Assembly (NCBI RefSeq): GCF_025263565.1
Contig: NZ_CP079865.1
Location: forward strand, 434,001 to 498,000
DNA: 64,000 bases
Reading direction: 5' to 3'
Origin: Mycobacterium sp. SMC-8
GTDB lineage: Bacteria > Actinomycetota > Actinomycetes > Mycobacteriales > Mycobacteriaceae
The notes below the pieces were generated by a model. That model did not search any database. It worked only from the letters and a program-made list of their open reading frames with translations, and was not told where the DNA came from. A program made the translations under genes and the position numbers. Position 1 is the first letter of the stretch. Each line of letters opens with the position of its first letter. Below are positions 48,347-57,231 of this stretch, piece by piece.

Positions 48347-50003
48347 CCTCGATCCACTGATGAATTGGGGTAGGTGTGCCTCGCTGGGCTGTTGAGGGCT
48401 GGTCCTGGTCGCGGGCAGGGGGTATCTGCTGGTCTGTCCAGCTGTTCCTGTGCGCTCCGGTCGGGCCTTTCGGCATATGGTCAGGTGGTGGCGATTTCTG
48501 GTGGGCTGTAGCCGATGGTGTTGCGCCACAACGTGAGCCAGTGCTCTGTCCAGGGCCAGTGCGCTGGTAGGTGCAGGATAGGTTGGCGTTGCGGACGGGC
48601 CAGGCGGGCCGGGATAGTGATTATCTTGCGGCGCAGTGTCGCCCCGCGGGCGACCGCGTGGGCACCTCCGGCCAGGACGCCGACGGCGCGCAGCAGGTTG
48701 TGGGCGATCGCGGCGCACAGGATCCAGGCCGAGTTCGCGCCGAACCGCCCCGAGGGCATGTGCGCCAAAGGTCCGTCGATGAGGTCGGCGAACACGGTTT
48801 CGATGATGGCGTGGCGGCGATGAGTGATGTCAGCGGCGTCGACGGGTTCGTCGGAATTGGTGAAGAACGGGTGGTACCGCCACACCGGAAACAGCGCATC
48901 GAGGAACCGCGCGTCTTTGACCCGGCGCACGACCAACCGGGCGGTCACCGGAGTCTTGGTGGAACCGAAGGCTGTGTAGGTGGTTTCGGCGACTTCGGCA
49001 TCGGAGATCCAGGCGCCGGTGTCGGGGTCACGCACAGCACCGGGATAGTTCACCGGGGTCCACGCGGTCTCGGGAATTGCGTCAATGGCGGCGGCAACTG
49101 CGGCGGTCTTGGTCAGCACCAGCGAGAACCGGACACCTGCTCGGTGGCAGGCGGTGACCACGGTGCTATTGCCGTAGGCCGAATCGCCACGCACCAGGAT
49201 CTGCCCGGTGACCCCGGCAGCACGGGCGGTAGCGGCCGCTTGAGCGATCATGCGGGCTGCGCCCTTGCCGGAGTTGGCCTTGCCCGCCCGCAACCTCGCC
49301 CCGGCGATCACCGGCGCACCGTGGTCGGTGCTGATCGTGGTGATCAACGGTGAGAGGCCTTTGCGCAGGATCTGCCTGCCGGCGATCTTGGTGTGTCCGT
49401 AGCTGGCGCCCTGCTTGGCGTGCCCGTAGACCGGGCGTAGTAGTGAGTCGATGTCGATGAACGCCCGTCCGTCGGCGCCGGGCAACAGATCGACACGCCC
49501 GCACAGCGCGGCCAGGTGTTCGCGCAGGACAGATTCGAGCTGGCGGGCATGCCCGAAGGTGAACTCCCGCAATAAGGTTCCGATCGTCGACGGGGCGTAC
49601 ACACCACCGAAGAGGGTCTTCATCCCACCCGAGCGCACAACGTCTAGGTCATCAATGCTGTCCGCGCCGGCGCACATCCCGGCGATCAGCGTGGTCAGCT
49701 TCGGTGACGGATGGGCCGCACCCGAACGGATCCGCTCACAGGTGAACCGGATCTTGTCGGCCAATAGCTGCGACAGACCGGTCTGGTCGGCCAGGGTCAT
49801 CACCGGCACCAGCCCGGCGCACGACACGAGATGTGCATCATCGAAGACCGCCGACGACACGGCGAACCTATGGGACACTTGCACCGGAAGTGCCTTTCTG
49901 AACGTGGGCTGATCGAAGTGTGGTAACTCCAATCATCCCAGCTCAAAGGGCACTTTCCTTACATCAACACCCTCCGAACAGGCGATTCATCGGTGGATCG
50001 AGG
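48347..50003. mobile_element. IS1380-type insertion sequence nested in the IS630-type element
   Basis: The element is 1657 bp. Inverted ends start CCTCGATCCACTGATGAAT at 48347 and, on the other strand, CCTCGATCCACCGATGAAT at 50003. A 5-bp target duplication CTTAG lies at 48342-48346 and 50004-50008. Size, ends beginning CCT, and the transposase all fit the IS1380 family. The 134 bp between the left end and the transposase stop hold no gene. Confidence 0.92.
48481..49884 (-). CDS. IS1380-family transposase
   Basis: About 467 residues from GTG 49884 (VQVSHRFAVSSAVFDD); an in-frame TTG at 49932 is an alternative. DDE residues: Asp in FIDIDSLLRPVYG, Asp in LVRGDSAYGNS, and Glu in HAIIETVFADLIDGPLAHMPSG. 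The frame is intact from end to end, so the element may still be active. It covers most of the 1657-bp element. Confidence 0.93.
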   Translation of the reverse strand: MQVSHRFAVSSAVFDDAHLVSCAGLVPVMTLADQTGLSQLLADKIRFTCERIRSGAAHPSPKLTTLIAGMCAGADSIDDLDVVRSGGMKTLFGGVYAPSTIGTLLREFTFGHARQLESVLREHLAALCGRVDLLPGADGRAFIDIDSLLRPVYGHAKQGASYGHTKIAGRQILRKGLSPLITTISTDHGAPVIAGARLRAGKANSGKGAARMIAQAAATARAAGVTGQILVRGDSAYGNSTVVTACHRAGVRFSLVLTKTAAVAAAIDAIPETAWTPVNYPGAVRDPDTGAWISDAEVAETTYTAFGSTKTPVTARLVVRRVKDARFLDALFPVWRYHPFFTNSDEPVDAADITHRRHAIIETVFADLIDGPLAHMPSGRFGANSAWILCAAIAHNLLRAVGVLAGGAHAVARGATLRRKIITIPARLARPQRQPILHLPAHWPWTEHWLTLWRNTIGYSPPEIATT

Positions 50004-51068
50004 CTTAGTCCAGACGTAAGGCTTGGGGTTGTCGTTCCAGGTGTCGATCCAGGCACGGATATCGGCGTTGAGTTGCCGCACCGAGGTGTGAGTGGAGCGG
50101 CGCAGTTTCTTGGTGGTCAGCTCGGCAAACCAGCGCTCGACGAGATTGAGCCACGAGGAGCTGGTCGGGGTGAAGTGCAGGACGAATCTGGGATGGCTTG
50201 CCAGCCAACGCTTCACCGCAGGCGTCTTGTGTGTGGAGGCATTGTCGAGGACCAGATGCACATCGAGATCGTCGGGAACTTCGGCATCGATCTTCTTGAG
50301 GAAGGCCAGGAACTCGGTGGCCCGGTGCCGGGAGTGCAGCGCGCCGATGACCTTGCCGGTGGTCAGGTCGAGGGCGGCGTACAAGCTGGAGGTGCCGTGG
50401 CGGACGTAGTCGTGGCTGGCTCGCGCCGGGGTTCCGGGCAGCATCGGAAACACGGGCTGGGTGCGATTAAGGGCCTGGATCTGCGTCTTCTCATCCACGC
50501 AGAGCACCAGCGCCCGCTCCGGCGGGTCCAGGTACAGGCCGACGACATCGCGGACTTTGGCCACGAACAGCGGATCCTTCGATAGCTTCCATGAGTCCTG
50601 CTTGTGGGGAGCCAGTCCGAACGCTCGCCAGACCCGCGACACCATCGACTGACTCAACCCCAAATGAGCGGCCATCGAGCGGGTCGACCAATGAGTGGCA
50701 TCCGGCGGGGTGGTCTCCAGCGTCTTGGTGATCAACGCTTCGATCTGGTCGTCGCCGACGACCCGCGGACGACCCGGGCGAGGCTCGTCAACCAACCCGT
50801 CTAGACGTAATTCGACGAACCGGTTGCGCCATCGCCGCACCGTGCCGATCGACAGTTCCAGCCGATCGGCGAGTTCGGTGTTGGAGCCACCGTCGGCGGC
50901 TGCCAACACAATTCGAGCCCGCATCGCCAGACCCGCGGCACTGGATCGTCGCCGCGCCCACCCCTCCAACTCGGCCCGCTCGTCAGTGGTCAAGACAATC
51001 TTCGCGGCATGAGGTGTCGGCACAACCCAGTCTAACAACTAGATCGCAATTAATGACTCAGGACACTA

Positions 51069-51444
51069 GCGGTTCGGCGCGATCGCTTCTGCTGCGATCG
51101 GGTGCTCACCGCCCATTGGCCACCCCACCCGCCCGCAGTGTCTCGGACGGTGTTGTCGACCGTCGAGGCAATCTGCCGGCCTGGTCGACGATCCCAATGA
51201 CTTTGCACGCCAACCATGAGGAAACGGTCGCCGCATCTGGAGCGCATCCCCAGACCAATTTTGTTGCGCTATCAAATACTTCGACCGTCACACGTCGGAT
51301 GAGCATTGCGTTCGGCCACGAGAACCTCCGAGGACGGTGGACCTCGACGAGCCATATCCCGGCCGAAGGTTCTCTCGCATCTAGCCGTTGCGGCTGCTAC
51401 CGACGTCGTGCCTTGGTACAACTATCCGGGGGGAGGAGTACCAC
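51069..51444. other. 376-bp non-coding stretch ahead of the glycosyltransferase gene
   Basis: No gene supported. It is the natural downstream flank of the beta-helix gene (before IS insertion) and the leader of the glycosyltransferase. Apart from the ribosome site GGAGGAG ahead of 51445, no repeat or clear hairpin was seen. Confidence 0.5.
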
Positions 51445-52479
51445 ATGTCCGACGATGCGATCACTGTTGTCATCCCATGCCACACCGTGGACCGGCTGGC
51501 GAATATTCGGGCGGCCGTCAAATCCGTGCAAACGCAAACACTTCCGTCGGTGCGGGTGGTCGTTGCGGTCGATAACAATGAAAAGCTCTTCAGCATCGTT
51601 CGTGACGAATTCCCTCGAGTGCTCGCCGTCCTCAACCGAGACTCCAGAGGCGCCTCGGCAACACGTAATGCCGGGGTCCGAGTGGCCACCACACCCCTGG
51701 TCGCCTTTCTTGACGACGACGAGTTTGCAGAGCCGGACTGGCTGTCGGAACTGATACGGCCTTTCGCTGAGGACACCACGGTCGGTTGCGGCGGAAAATA
51801 TGTCCCGGTGTGGGCACGTGGCGAGCCGCGATGGCTTCCCGAAGACTTCGCGTGGACCGTTGGCGGGTCCTACCGCGGTCAGCCGACCGTCACCTCACGA
51901 GTCCGCAACGTGTGGTCGGGAAACATGGCCGTCAGAACGGCAGCGTTTCTGGCGGTCGGAGGATTCCGAACCGATTTCGGCAAAGTCGGATCGGTGTGTG
52001 AACCAGAAGACACCGATCTGTGCGTTCGAATGGCCGCCGCCTGTGAGGGGCACTGGGTGTATGTGCCGACCGCGGTCATCAATCACGAGGTGCCGGCCTC
52101 GCGGAGCACATTCAGGTTCTTTCTCAAGCGGTGCTTTTCCGAAGGCCAAGGCAAGGCAGCACTCGAAAGCAACATCGGCCACCGGTCCACGCTCGACGCG
52201 GAGCGGGACTTCGTCCGCCGCGCAGCTTGTTCCGCCCTGCGTCGGCTGTGTGGCGACGCTTCGAACCGGATCAAAGGACTGGCGGCGCTCTGTGGTTTGG
52301 CCGCCGCAGCCGTTGGATATCTCGCTGCGCGCTTCAGGGCTGTGATTCCGCAGCGCATGCTGCCAATGCCGTCCGACTTGCGGTCGCCCCTGTGTAGTCG
52401 TCGTGAGATCGCTTTGCCACCCGCCGACCGCGCAAACCCGGTGGAGAGCCGGCAGGCCAACTCGCCTCGAGTGCGGTAG
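51445..52479 (+). CDS. Family 2 glycosyltransferase
   Basis: About 344 residues from ATG 51445 (MSDDAITVVIPCHTVDRL); GGAGGAG stands 7 nt upstream. GT-A fold marks: VVIPCHTVDRLANIRAAVKS, the metal-binding LVAFLDDDEFAEPDW, and the base region CEPEDTDLCVRM. A C-terminal hydrophobic stretch (IKGLAALCGLAAAAVGYLAAR) suggests membrane association. It adds a sugar from a nucleotide donor, probably on an extracellular glycan. First gene of the accessory set after the IS elements. Confidence 0.87.
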   Translation: MSDDAITVVIPCHTVDRLANIRAAVKSVQTQTLPSVRVVVAVDNNEKLFSIVRDEFPRVLAVLNRDSRGASATRNAGVRVATTPLVAFLDDDEFAEPDWLSELIRPFAEDTTVGCGGKYVPVWARGEPRWLPEDFAWTVGGSYRGQPTVTSRVRNVWSGNMAVRTAAFLAVGGFRTDFGKVGSVCEPEDTDLCVRMAAACEGHWVYVPTAVINHEVPASRSTFRFFLKRCFSEGQGKAALESNIGHRSTLDAERDFVRRAACSALRRLCGDASNRIKGLAALCGLAAAAVGYLAARFRAVIPQRMLPMPSDLRSPLCSRREIALPPADRANPVESRQANSPRVR

Positions 52480-52679
52480 CGTGCCGAAATCCGCGCTGCG
52501 AAACCGAATCACCAGGTCGGTCACGTTGCCGATCACCCTTCGCTAGGCTGCAGATGGAGCTCGGAGTTTCGTCACCAGCCCGCGCTCTGTCTGGGCACAA
52601 CGGGAAAGGGCTGACTGCGATAGCTACTCGTACGGTTGACCATCGCAGCGCCGACGGCGCACTCCGCGGTAGCGAATAG

Positions 52680-54017
52680 ATGCGTCATCGCCGAAGCAGC
52701 AGAAGTACCGCGCTACGGGCGGCGCTGGCAGAATTCGCCAGATCCAGTTGGCGTCTGGTCTTTCCACTCCTGGTCTTTCTTTCGATGTTCGGTTTGACCA
52801 CCGCTGACCCGCTGCTGCCGTCCGCGCCCATCGCTGCCCCGATCGTGGTGCCGTTGCCTGATGTCCCCGCAGATGTCTGGCAGAGCCGTGGCCAAATCGT
52901 CCACAAGGAGTCCTACGACCCGCCGCTTGCCGACCCGGATTCGGTACTTGGCGGCTCGTGGCGTGCTGTCTACAGGTCGGTGTCCGGCCTCGACGGCGGG
53001 GAACGCGAGGTTTCCGGGGCGTTCTTCCTCCCCCGCGGAACTCCGCCGGTTGGTGGCTGGCCGGTCGTTTCGTTTGCACACGGTACGACCGGTATCGGCA
53101 CCGACTGCGGTCCCTCCTACCAGCCGGATCTACAGGGATACTCGCCGATCGTTGAATCTCTGCTGGACCGCAAATACGCCGTCGCACTCAGTGACTACGA
53201 AGGACTCGGCCAGACTGGCTCACATCAATATCTCGAGCAACGGACTGCGGCGTTCAACACCATCGACGCCGTCCGAGCCTTGCGCGAGCTCTCGCCGACT
53301 GTGTCCACACGTTGGGCGGCGATCGGTTATTCACAGGGTGGACAAGCGGTGTGGGCCGCCAACGAGTTGAATCCGTACTACGGCGGTGGTCTCGAACTGG
53401 TGGGGAGCGTCGCGCTCGCACCGGCGGCAAATGTGACGGCCACGGCGGACCTCATCTGGTCGGGTTCACTCACGGAAGAACAGCTGGCGCTGTTCCCGCT
53501 GTTCATCGTCGGCCTGGGTCGATACAACCCAGATCTCGACGAGAGGGCCTTCCTGCATGGTTCAACTGAGGCCCAGCGGAAACGCCTGAGCCATTGTGCG
53601 CAACGAGGCGAGGCACACGCAGCCCCAAGGAGATACCCGGCGCCGATCCCCTGGAAAACCGTCGTCGATCAGCTGAGCGGGACGAACGAGACCACGCCGG
53701 ACTCTCCCCGCGACGTCGCTGAGCTGCGGGATGCGATGCGCAAAATCGCGCTACCCCAACGCCCGTTGGACCGGCCGATGCTCGTCGTCTCCGGCGCCGT
53801 GGATTCCCTGGTCTTCGCGCAGTGGGTGCGCACAGCGGTTGCCGACAGCTGCTCACTCGGCGGACACATCGAGTACCGACAGATTCCAAGCGCCGATCAC
53901 GCCAACGTCTTGTGGAGATCCGCCTCAATCGTGGCGAGGTGGGTGGCCGCCCGATTCGACGGGGTCCCTGCGCCGTCGAACTGTCCAGTTGAGCGTTCAG
54001 GTGGAGTAGGGCAGTAG
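52680..54017 (+). CDS. Secreted lipase/esterase (LIP family, alpha/beta hydrolase)
   Basis: The protein has 445 residues. An N-terminal membrane/signal segment (RLVFPLLVFLSMFGLTTADP) precedes a secretory lipase domain: HGTTGIGTDCGPSY (oxyanion), nucleophile Ser in AIGYSQGGQAVWAANE, Asp in VSGAVDSLVFAQW and His in PSADHANVLW. The triad is complete. Likely acts outside the cytoplasm on acylated substrates. About 200 bp separate it from the glycosyltransferase gene. Confidence 0.87.
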   Translation: MRHRRSSRSTALRAALAEFARSSWRLVFPLLVFLSMFGLTTADPLLPSAPIAAPIVVPLPDVPADVWQSRGQIVHKESYDPPLADPDSVLGGSWRAVYRSVSGLDGGEREVSGAFFLPRGTPPVGGWPVVSFAHGTTGIGTDCGPSYQPDLQGYSPIVESLLDRKYAVALSDYEGLGQTGSHQYLEQRTAAFNTIDAVRALRELSPTVSTRWAAIGYSQGGQAVWAANELNPYYGGGLELVGSVALAPAANVTATADLIWSGSLTEEQLALFPLFIVGLGRYNPDLDERAFLHGSTEAQRKRLSHCAQRGEAHAAPRRYPAPIPWKTVVDQLSGTNETTPDSPRDVAELRDAMRKIALPQRPLDRPMLVVSGAVDSLVFAQWVRTAVADSCSLGGHIEYRQIPSADHANVLWRSASIVARWVAARFDGVPAPSNCPVERSGGVGQ

Positions 54018-54046
54018 CTCGAGGGTGACGCGCGGGCAACCGGGTG

Positions 54047-54853
54047 CTAGCGAGCGTGCGTATCAGAGTCGCCGGTCGGGTGCCTCCCGGTGTCGGCCGT
54101 GATCTGTGCGCCAAGCGTCTCCTGCCAAGCTTCGGAGTTGGCCAATGCCCGCCTGATATACGGCGACCTGCGAATGGCGCCGATGAAGGCGCGGTTCGGT
54201 ATCGCTAGGTACCAAGGCAGTTCCCGGACGAAGTCGACGAAGAGGACGACACGTATCTCCTCGCTGTCGTTCCAGACTTCGTGCTCGAATGTGTCGTCGA
54301 AGACCATGCTTCGACCCTTGCGCCAGTGCTGGGTACTGCTGCCGACGCGGATACGGGCTTGTGTCTCGTCGGCCGGAGTGCGGAGAGCGAGGTGGTAGCG
54401 CAACACCCCCTTCCACGGCCCCGTGTGCGGTGGGATGTGCTTGTGTGGGAGCAGGACCGAGAACAGCGCTGTGGTCATGCCGGGAATGGATTCCACGATC
54501 TCGGCTGTACGCGGACATCTTTTGCAGTTGCCGTCTGCACGGCCGCCGTAGGCATAGAAGGCGAATACCTTCCAGCGGTCGTCCTGGGTGAGTTGGCGCT
54601 GTTCCTCTTGGATGTCCTGAAAGTTGGGGAGCTTATCGACCTGGGCGAGCAAGCCGTCGAGTTCGGCCTGAATCTCGTCGGCCCGTGCCTCGACCTGAGC
54701 GATCCACGGAAAATCCGAGGGATCAAAGAATTCGGTACGGCCGGACGGCGCGCGTAACAGCAGACGTTCGAACAGGGCTTGGAGCCGATCGAACGTCGCG
54801 TATGCCCAGGCAGCGATCCTGCCGAGAACAATTGAGCGCCCTTTTTCAGACAT
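54047..54853 (-). CDS. Aspartyl/asparaginyl beta-hydroxylase-family dioxygenase
   Basis: The protein has 268 residues. The AspH/LpxO-type double-stranded beta-helix domain covers about 120-215: LLPHKHIPPHTGPWKGVLRYHLAL, with the first iron His in IPPHTGPW, and FDDTFEHEVWNDSEEIRVVLFVD with the second His and a downstream Arg that fits 2-oxoglutarate. A cysteine pair GNCKRCPRT precedes it. It should hydroxylate a beta-carbon of an amino acid or acyl chain using Fe(II) and 2-oxoglutarate. It converges on the lipase gene and lies next to the ACP cluster; it may tailor its product (inference). Confidence 0.88.
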   Translation of the reverse strand: MSEKGRSIVLGRIAAWAYATFDRLQALFERLLLRAPSGRTEFFDPSDFPWIAQVEARADEIQAELDGLLAQVDKLPNFQDIQEEQRQLTQDDRWKVFAFYAYGGRADGNCKRCPRTAEIVESIPGMTTALFSVLLPHKHIPPHTGPWKGVLRYHLALRTPADETQARIRVGSSTQHWRKGRSMVFDDTFEHEVWNDSEEIRVVLFVDFVRELPWYLAIPNRAFIGAIRRSPYIRRALANSEAWQETLGAQITADTGRHPTGDSDTHAR

Positions 54854-54971
54854 CGCGCAGACCCTAACACCGCCGCAGATTCACTCGGCCATAAATGGCA
54901 CATTTACCGAAACATGTTGACGCCGATCATGAATCGGTGATTCGCGGTGATTGAAAGGGCAAATAAACCGA

Positions 54972-55646
54972 TCACGCCGGAACCCCCTCCAAGGGTTCGA
55001 AGCTGACGCTTTGGCGAAATAGGCGCCATCGCTCGACGCGTTTGAACTGTCGCGTCCATCCGGCGCTTTCGGCCACTTTGAACGTCCCGAGGTTCTTCTC
55101 GCCCGCGACGCCGATCGCGGTTTTCAGACCGAGCTTGCGGGCTTCGTCCATGATCTTGGTACCGGCATCCATGAACACTCCCATCCCACGATGACGCTCC
55201 GATGTGAAGATGCCCTCGACCAACCCCTCACCCGGCTTGAGCACCGGAGCCAGTGGGCCCCAAAGCGCCTGCATACGGGGGTTGTCCTCCGCCGTGAACA
55301 GATACGCGATAAAGCACACTGCTCCCTCGGGATCGATGGCGACCCAGGGCGCAGGCAGGTCGGAGTTCAACAGCCAACGCTGGTCTGCACGATGTCGGGC
55401 CACCTCTGGGGTGAGGCCCGGAACGTCGGCGACCAAGGAGAGGTCATCGTCGGGTTGGAGCTTTCGCACGACCAGCGGAATCTTCGCCGGCGGCGCAGGA
55501 AAACGGACGCTCAGGTCGTCGCCAATTCCAATCGACACCGTATCTGACCAAAACCGCTTGCGCAGCGCCCGCCGGAGCCATGCGCGTCCCCGCGGGGTGC
55601 GCAGAAGCTCAATGAGTATCGCGGTCTTTTCCCGGAGTCGCTTCAT
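54972..55646 (-). CDS. GNAT-family N-acetyltransferase-like protein
   Basis: About 224 residues from ATG 55646 (MKRLREKTAILIELLRTPRG); a longer frame to 55712 is possible. The acetyl-CoA motif A is GIFTSERHRGMGVFMDAGTKIM, and motif B region EKNLGTFKVAESAGWTRQFKR. It is not closely similar to the paired GNATs at 55965 and 62641. Substrate unknown. It is upstream of and in the same direction as the hydroxylase gene. Confidence 0.8.
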   Translation of the reverse strand: MKRLREKTAILIELLRTPRGRAWLRRALRKRFWSDTVSIGIGDDLSVRFPAPPAKIPLVVRKLQPDDDLSLVADVPGLTPEVARHRADQRWLLNSDLPAPWVAIDPEGAVCFIAYLFTAEDNPRMQALWGPLAPVLKPGEGLVEGIFTSERHRGMGVFMDAGTKIMDEARKLGLKTAIGVAGEKNLGTFKVAESAGWTRQFKRVERWRLFRQSVSFEPLEGVPA

Positions 55647-55930
55647 GCGGTTGGGCCACCGTGTCTGGGACGCTCTTGAACAACGCCGGGCCGACAACCG
55701 AAGTTCGCCCAAATTGCAGGAATCGGATCATGCCGCACGGTTCTCCCCCTCCACGACTGTGGGCCCTGACGGCACCCACGCCCCCACGTTGCGAGACGCT
55801 ATCACGGCTCATCACGTGGTGTTTCCGTCTCAGCAAAGTTCAGGCGGTGAATCGGCGGCCGATAGGAAAATGGCTCATCCCGAACGCTTTCGACGCGAAA
55901 TCTCGTCGCCGGGGACGCACTCGGCATTGG

Positions 55931-55958
55931 TTGCTGTTCACCCGGGCTGCGGTACCGT
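55931..55958 (+). promoter_or_regulatory. Candidate sigma-70-type promoter of the GNAT gene
   Basis: TTGCTG (55931-55936), a 16-nt spacer, then TACCGT (55953-55958); the ATG follows 7 nt below the -10 box, which would give a leaderless transcript. No ribosome site is seen ahead of the ATG, in agreement. The 318-bp space to the divergent GNAT at 55646 holds no gene. Confidence 0.4.
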
Positions 55959-55964
55959 ATCGAC

Positions 55965-56909
55965 ATGTCAGAGGTCCGCCCAGTACAGGTCGAGCCGATC
56001 ACCGAAGCTGACATCCCCGAGGTGGCTGAATTCCTGCACAGCGGGATCGGGCCGGAAGTGTCAGCGGCCGACTGGCGTCGGGCGATGACCATTACGTGGG
56101 ATTTCGTCCAACCCAACTACGGTTACCTCCTGCGCGATAATGGGCGCCTCGTCGGCGCGCATCTGGCGTTGTATTCCGAACGAACGATCGATGGCCGACA
56201 CCACCGGATCTGCAACCTCGGGACCTGGTGCGTCGCAGAAGAACACCGCGCAGCAGGTTTGCGATTGCTGCGGACGTTGCTCCGCCAGAAGGGATACACC
56301 TTCACCGACCTGACGCCGAACCGCAAGATCGTGGCGCTGAACGCCCGCCTAGGGTTCGCTCAACTCGACACGACGCAATCGCTGGCCCCCAACATTCCGT
56401 GGCCGGCGTGGTCGAGGAGGGTGCGAGTCGTCGATACCCCGAAAGGAATCGAGGACTTGCTCCACGGCCAAGACCGGACGATATACCGCGACCACGCCCA
56501 GGCTGCCGCTGCTCACCATGTGGTGCTCACCAAGGGTGAGCGGAGTTGTTACGTGATGTTCCGGCTGGACTACGGCCGGATCAAGCGACGACCCACGTTC
56601 GCATCGATCCTGCACGTCGGCGATCCCGACGTCTTTCGGGACTGTGCGCCGCGCTTCTACCGTTACCTGCTGCTGCGGCGCGGAATACCCGCTACGTTGG
56701 GCGAGATCAGGGTGGTGGGGCACCGGCTGCCGAGATCGGTCTTGGTGGCGGGTCCGGCGAAGATGTTTTTGTCCGATGACCTTGAGCCGGCGCAGATCGA
56801 CTATCTCTACAGCGAGCTGACCTGTTTCGAGTTCCAAGGCCGCTTTCCCCACCACGACGCACCGAAACCTGGCCCGTCGCACGTCCCGGAGAACGCGGTC
56901 GGCAGTTAG
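55965..56909 (+). CDS. GNAT-family acyltransferase, paralogue A flanking the ACP operon
   Basis: The protein has 314 residues. The GNAT core has ICNLGTWCVAEEHRAAGLRLLRTLLRQKGYTFTDLTPN, with the acyl-CoA loop at EHRAAG, and a distinctive C-terminal half ending DDLEPAQIDYLYSELTCFEF. More than half its residues match the protein at 62641-63531 over the full length. Members of this kind can take acyl groups from CoA or from an acyl carrier protein. It converges on the ACP gene with a 4-bp overlap of stops. The substrate is unknown. Confidence 0.85.
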   Translation: MSEVRPVQVEPITEADIPEVAEFLHSGIGPEVSAADWRRAMTITWDFVQPNYGYLLRDNGRLVGAHLALYSERTIDGRHHRICNLGTWCVAEEHRAAGLRLLRTLLRQKGYTFTDLTPNRKIVALNARLGFAQLDTTQSLAPNIPWPAWSRRVRVVDTPKGIEDLLHGQDRTIYRDHAQAAAAHHVVLTKGERSCYVMFRLDYGRIKRRPTFASILHVGDPDVFRDCAPRFYRYLLLRRGIPATLGEIRVVGHRLPRSVLVAGPAKMFLSDDLEPAQIDYLYSELTCFEFQGRFPHHDAPKPGPSHVPENAVGS

Positions 56910-57166
56910 TTCGTGCTCTGCTCGACGAATTCGGCGAGAGTGCCGATCGTCTCGAAGACGTCCCCCGTGAAGTCCTCGTCGTCGATCTGGAAGTCGAATT
57001 CTCTCTCAAGATTGACCGACAGGGCGACAACCGCCATCGAATCGAGTTCAGGCATGCTGCCGAACAATTCGGTGCACGCGTCGAGGGTGCCGGCGCGATC
57101 CTGGATCGCCAGGGTTTTCACGAGCACCACCTTCACGCGTTCCAGAGTCTCCGTGCTGTAGTTCAT
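56906..57166 (-). CDS. Stand-alone acyl carrier protein
   Basis: An acidic protein of 86 residues; GGAGGAGG precedes the ATG. Four-helix ACP with the phosphopantetheine Ser43 in PELDSMAVVALSVNLEREF (DSM in place of the usual DSL) and a second half DVFETIGTLAEFVEQ. It carries an acyl or aminoacyl group as a thioester. Last gene of the minus-strand operon, 65 bp after the ATP-grasp gene. No PKS or NRPS module is nearby, so it works with free-standing enzymes. Confidence 0.9.
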   Translation of the reverse strand: MNYSTETLERVKVVLVKTLAIQDRAGTLDACTELFGSMPELDSMAVVALSVNLEREFDFQIDDEDFTGDVFETIGTLAEFVEQSTN

Positions 57167-57231
57167 CGAACTGTTTCCTCCTCCAACGGGTTGTGCGAAA
57201 CCTGGCGGCGCCCGGTCGCGGGGTTATGCCA

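Larger units (their letters stand above)
48276..51023 (-). pseudogene. IS630-family transposase gene split by an IS1380-type element
   Basis: The main part, 51023-50004 (about 340 codons, GTG start VPTPHAAKIVLTTDER), has an N-terminal helix-turn-helix (SNTELADRLELSIGTVRRW) and the DDE catalytic residues in LCVDEKTQ, VLDNASTHK and LNLVERWF. At YVWTK it runs into the inserted element and reads foreign codons to 49959. The missing tail (TADQILASIANYCNRINDSGH) is at 48341-48276. Removing the inserted 1657 bp and one 5-bp duplication restores one continuous frame ending at TAG. The split transposase may be inactive or altered at its C-terminus. Confidence 0.9.
48279..51066. mobile_element. IS630-type insertion sequence (interrupted)
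   Basis: Perfect 19-bp terminal inverted repeats: GTGTCCTGAGTCATTAATT at 48279-48297 and its reverse complement at 51048-51066. Flanking TA duplications are at 48277-48278 and 51067-51068, as IS630/Tc1-mariner elements produce. Without the nested element and its duplication it is 1126 bp, usual for the family. The insertion is in the stop codon of the beta-helix gene. Confidence 0.92.
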
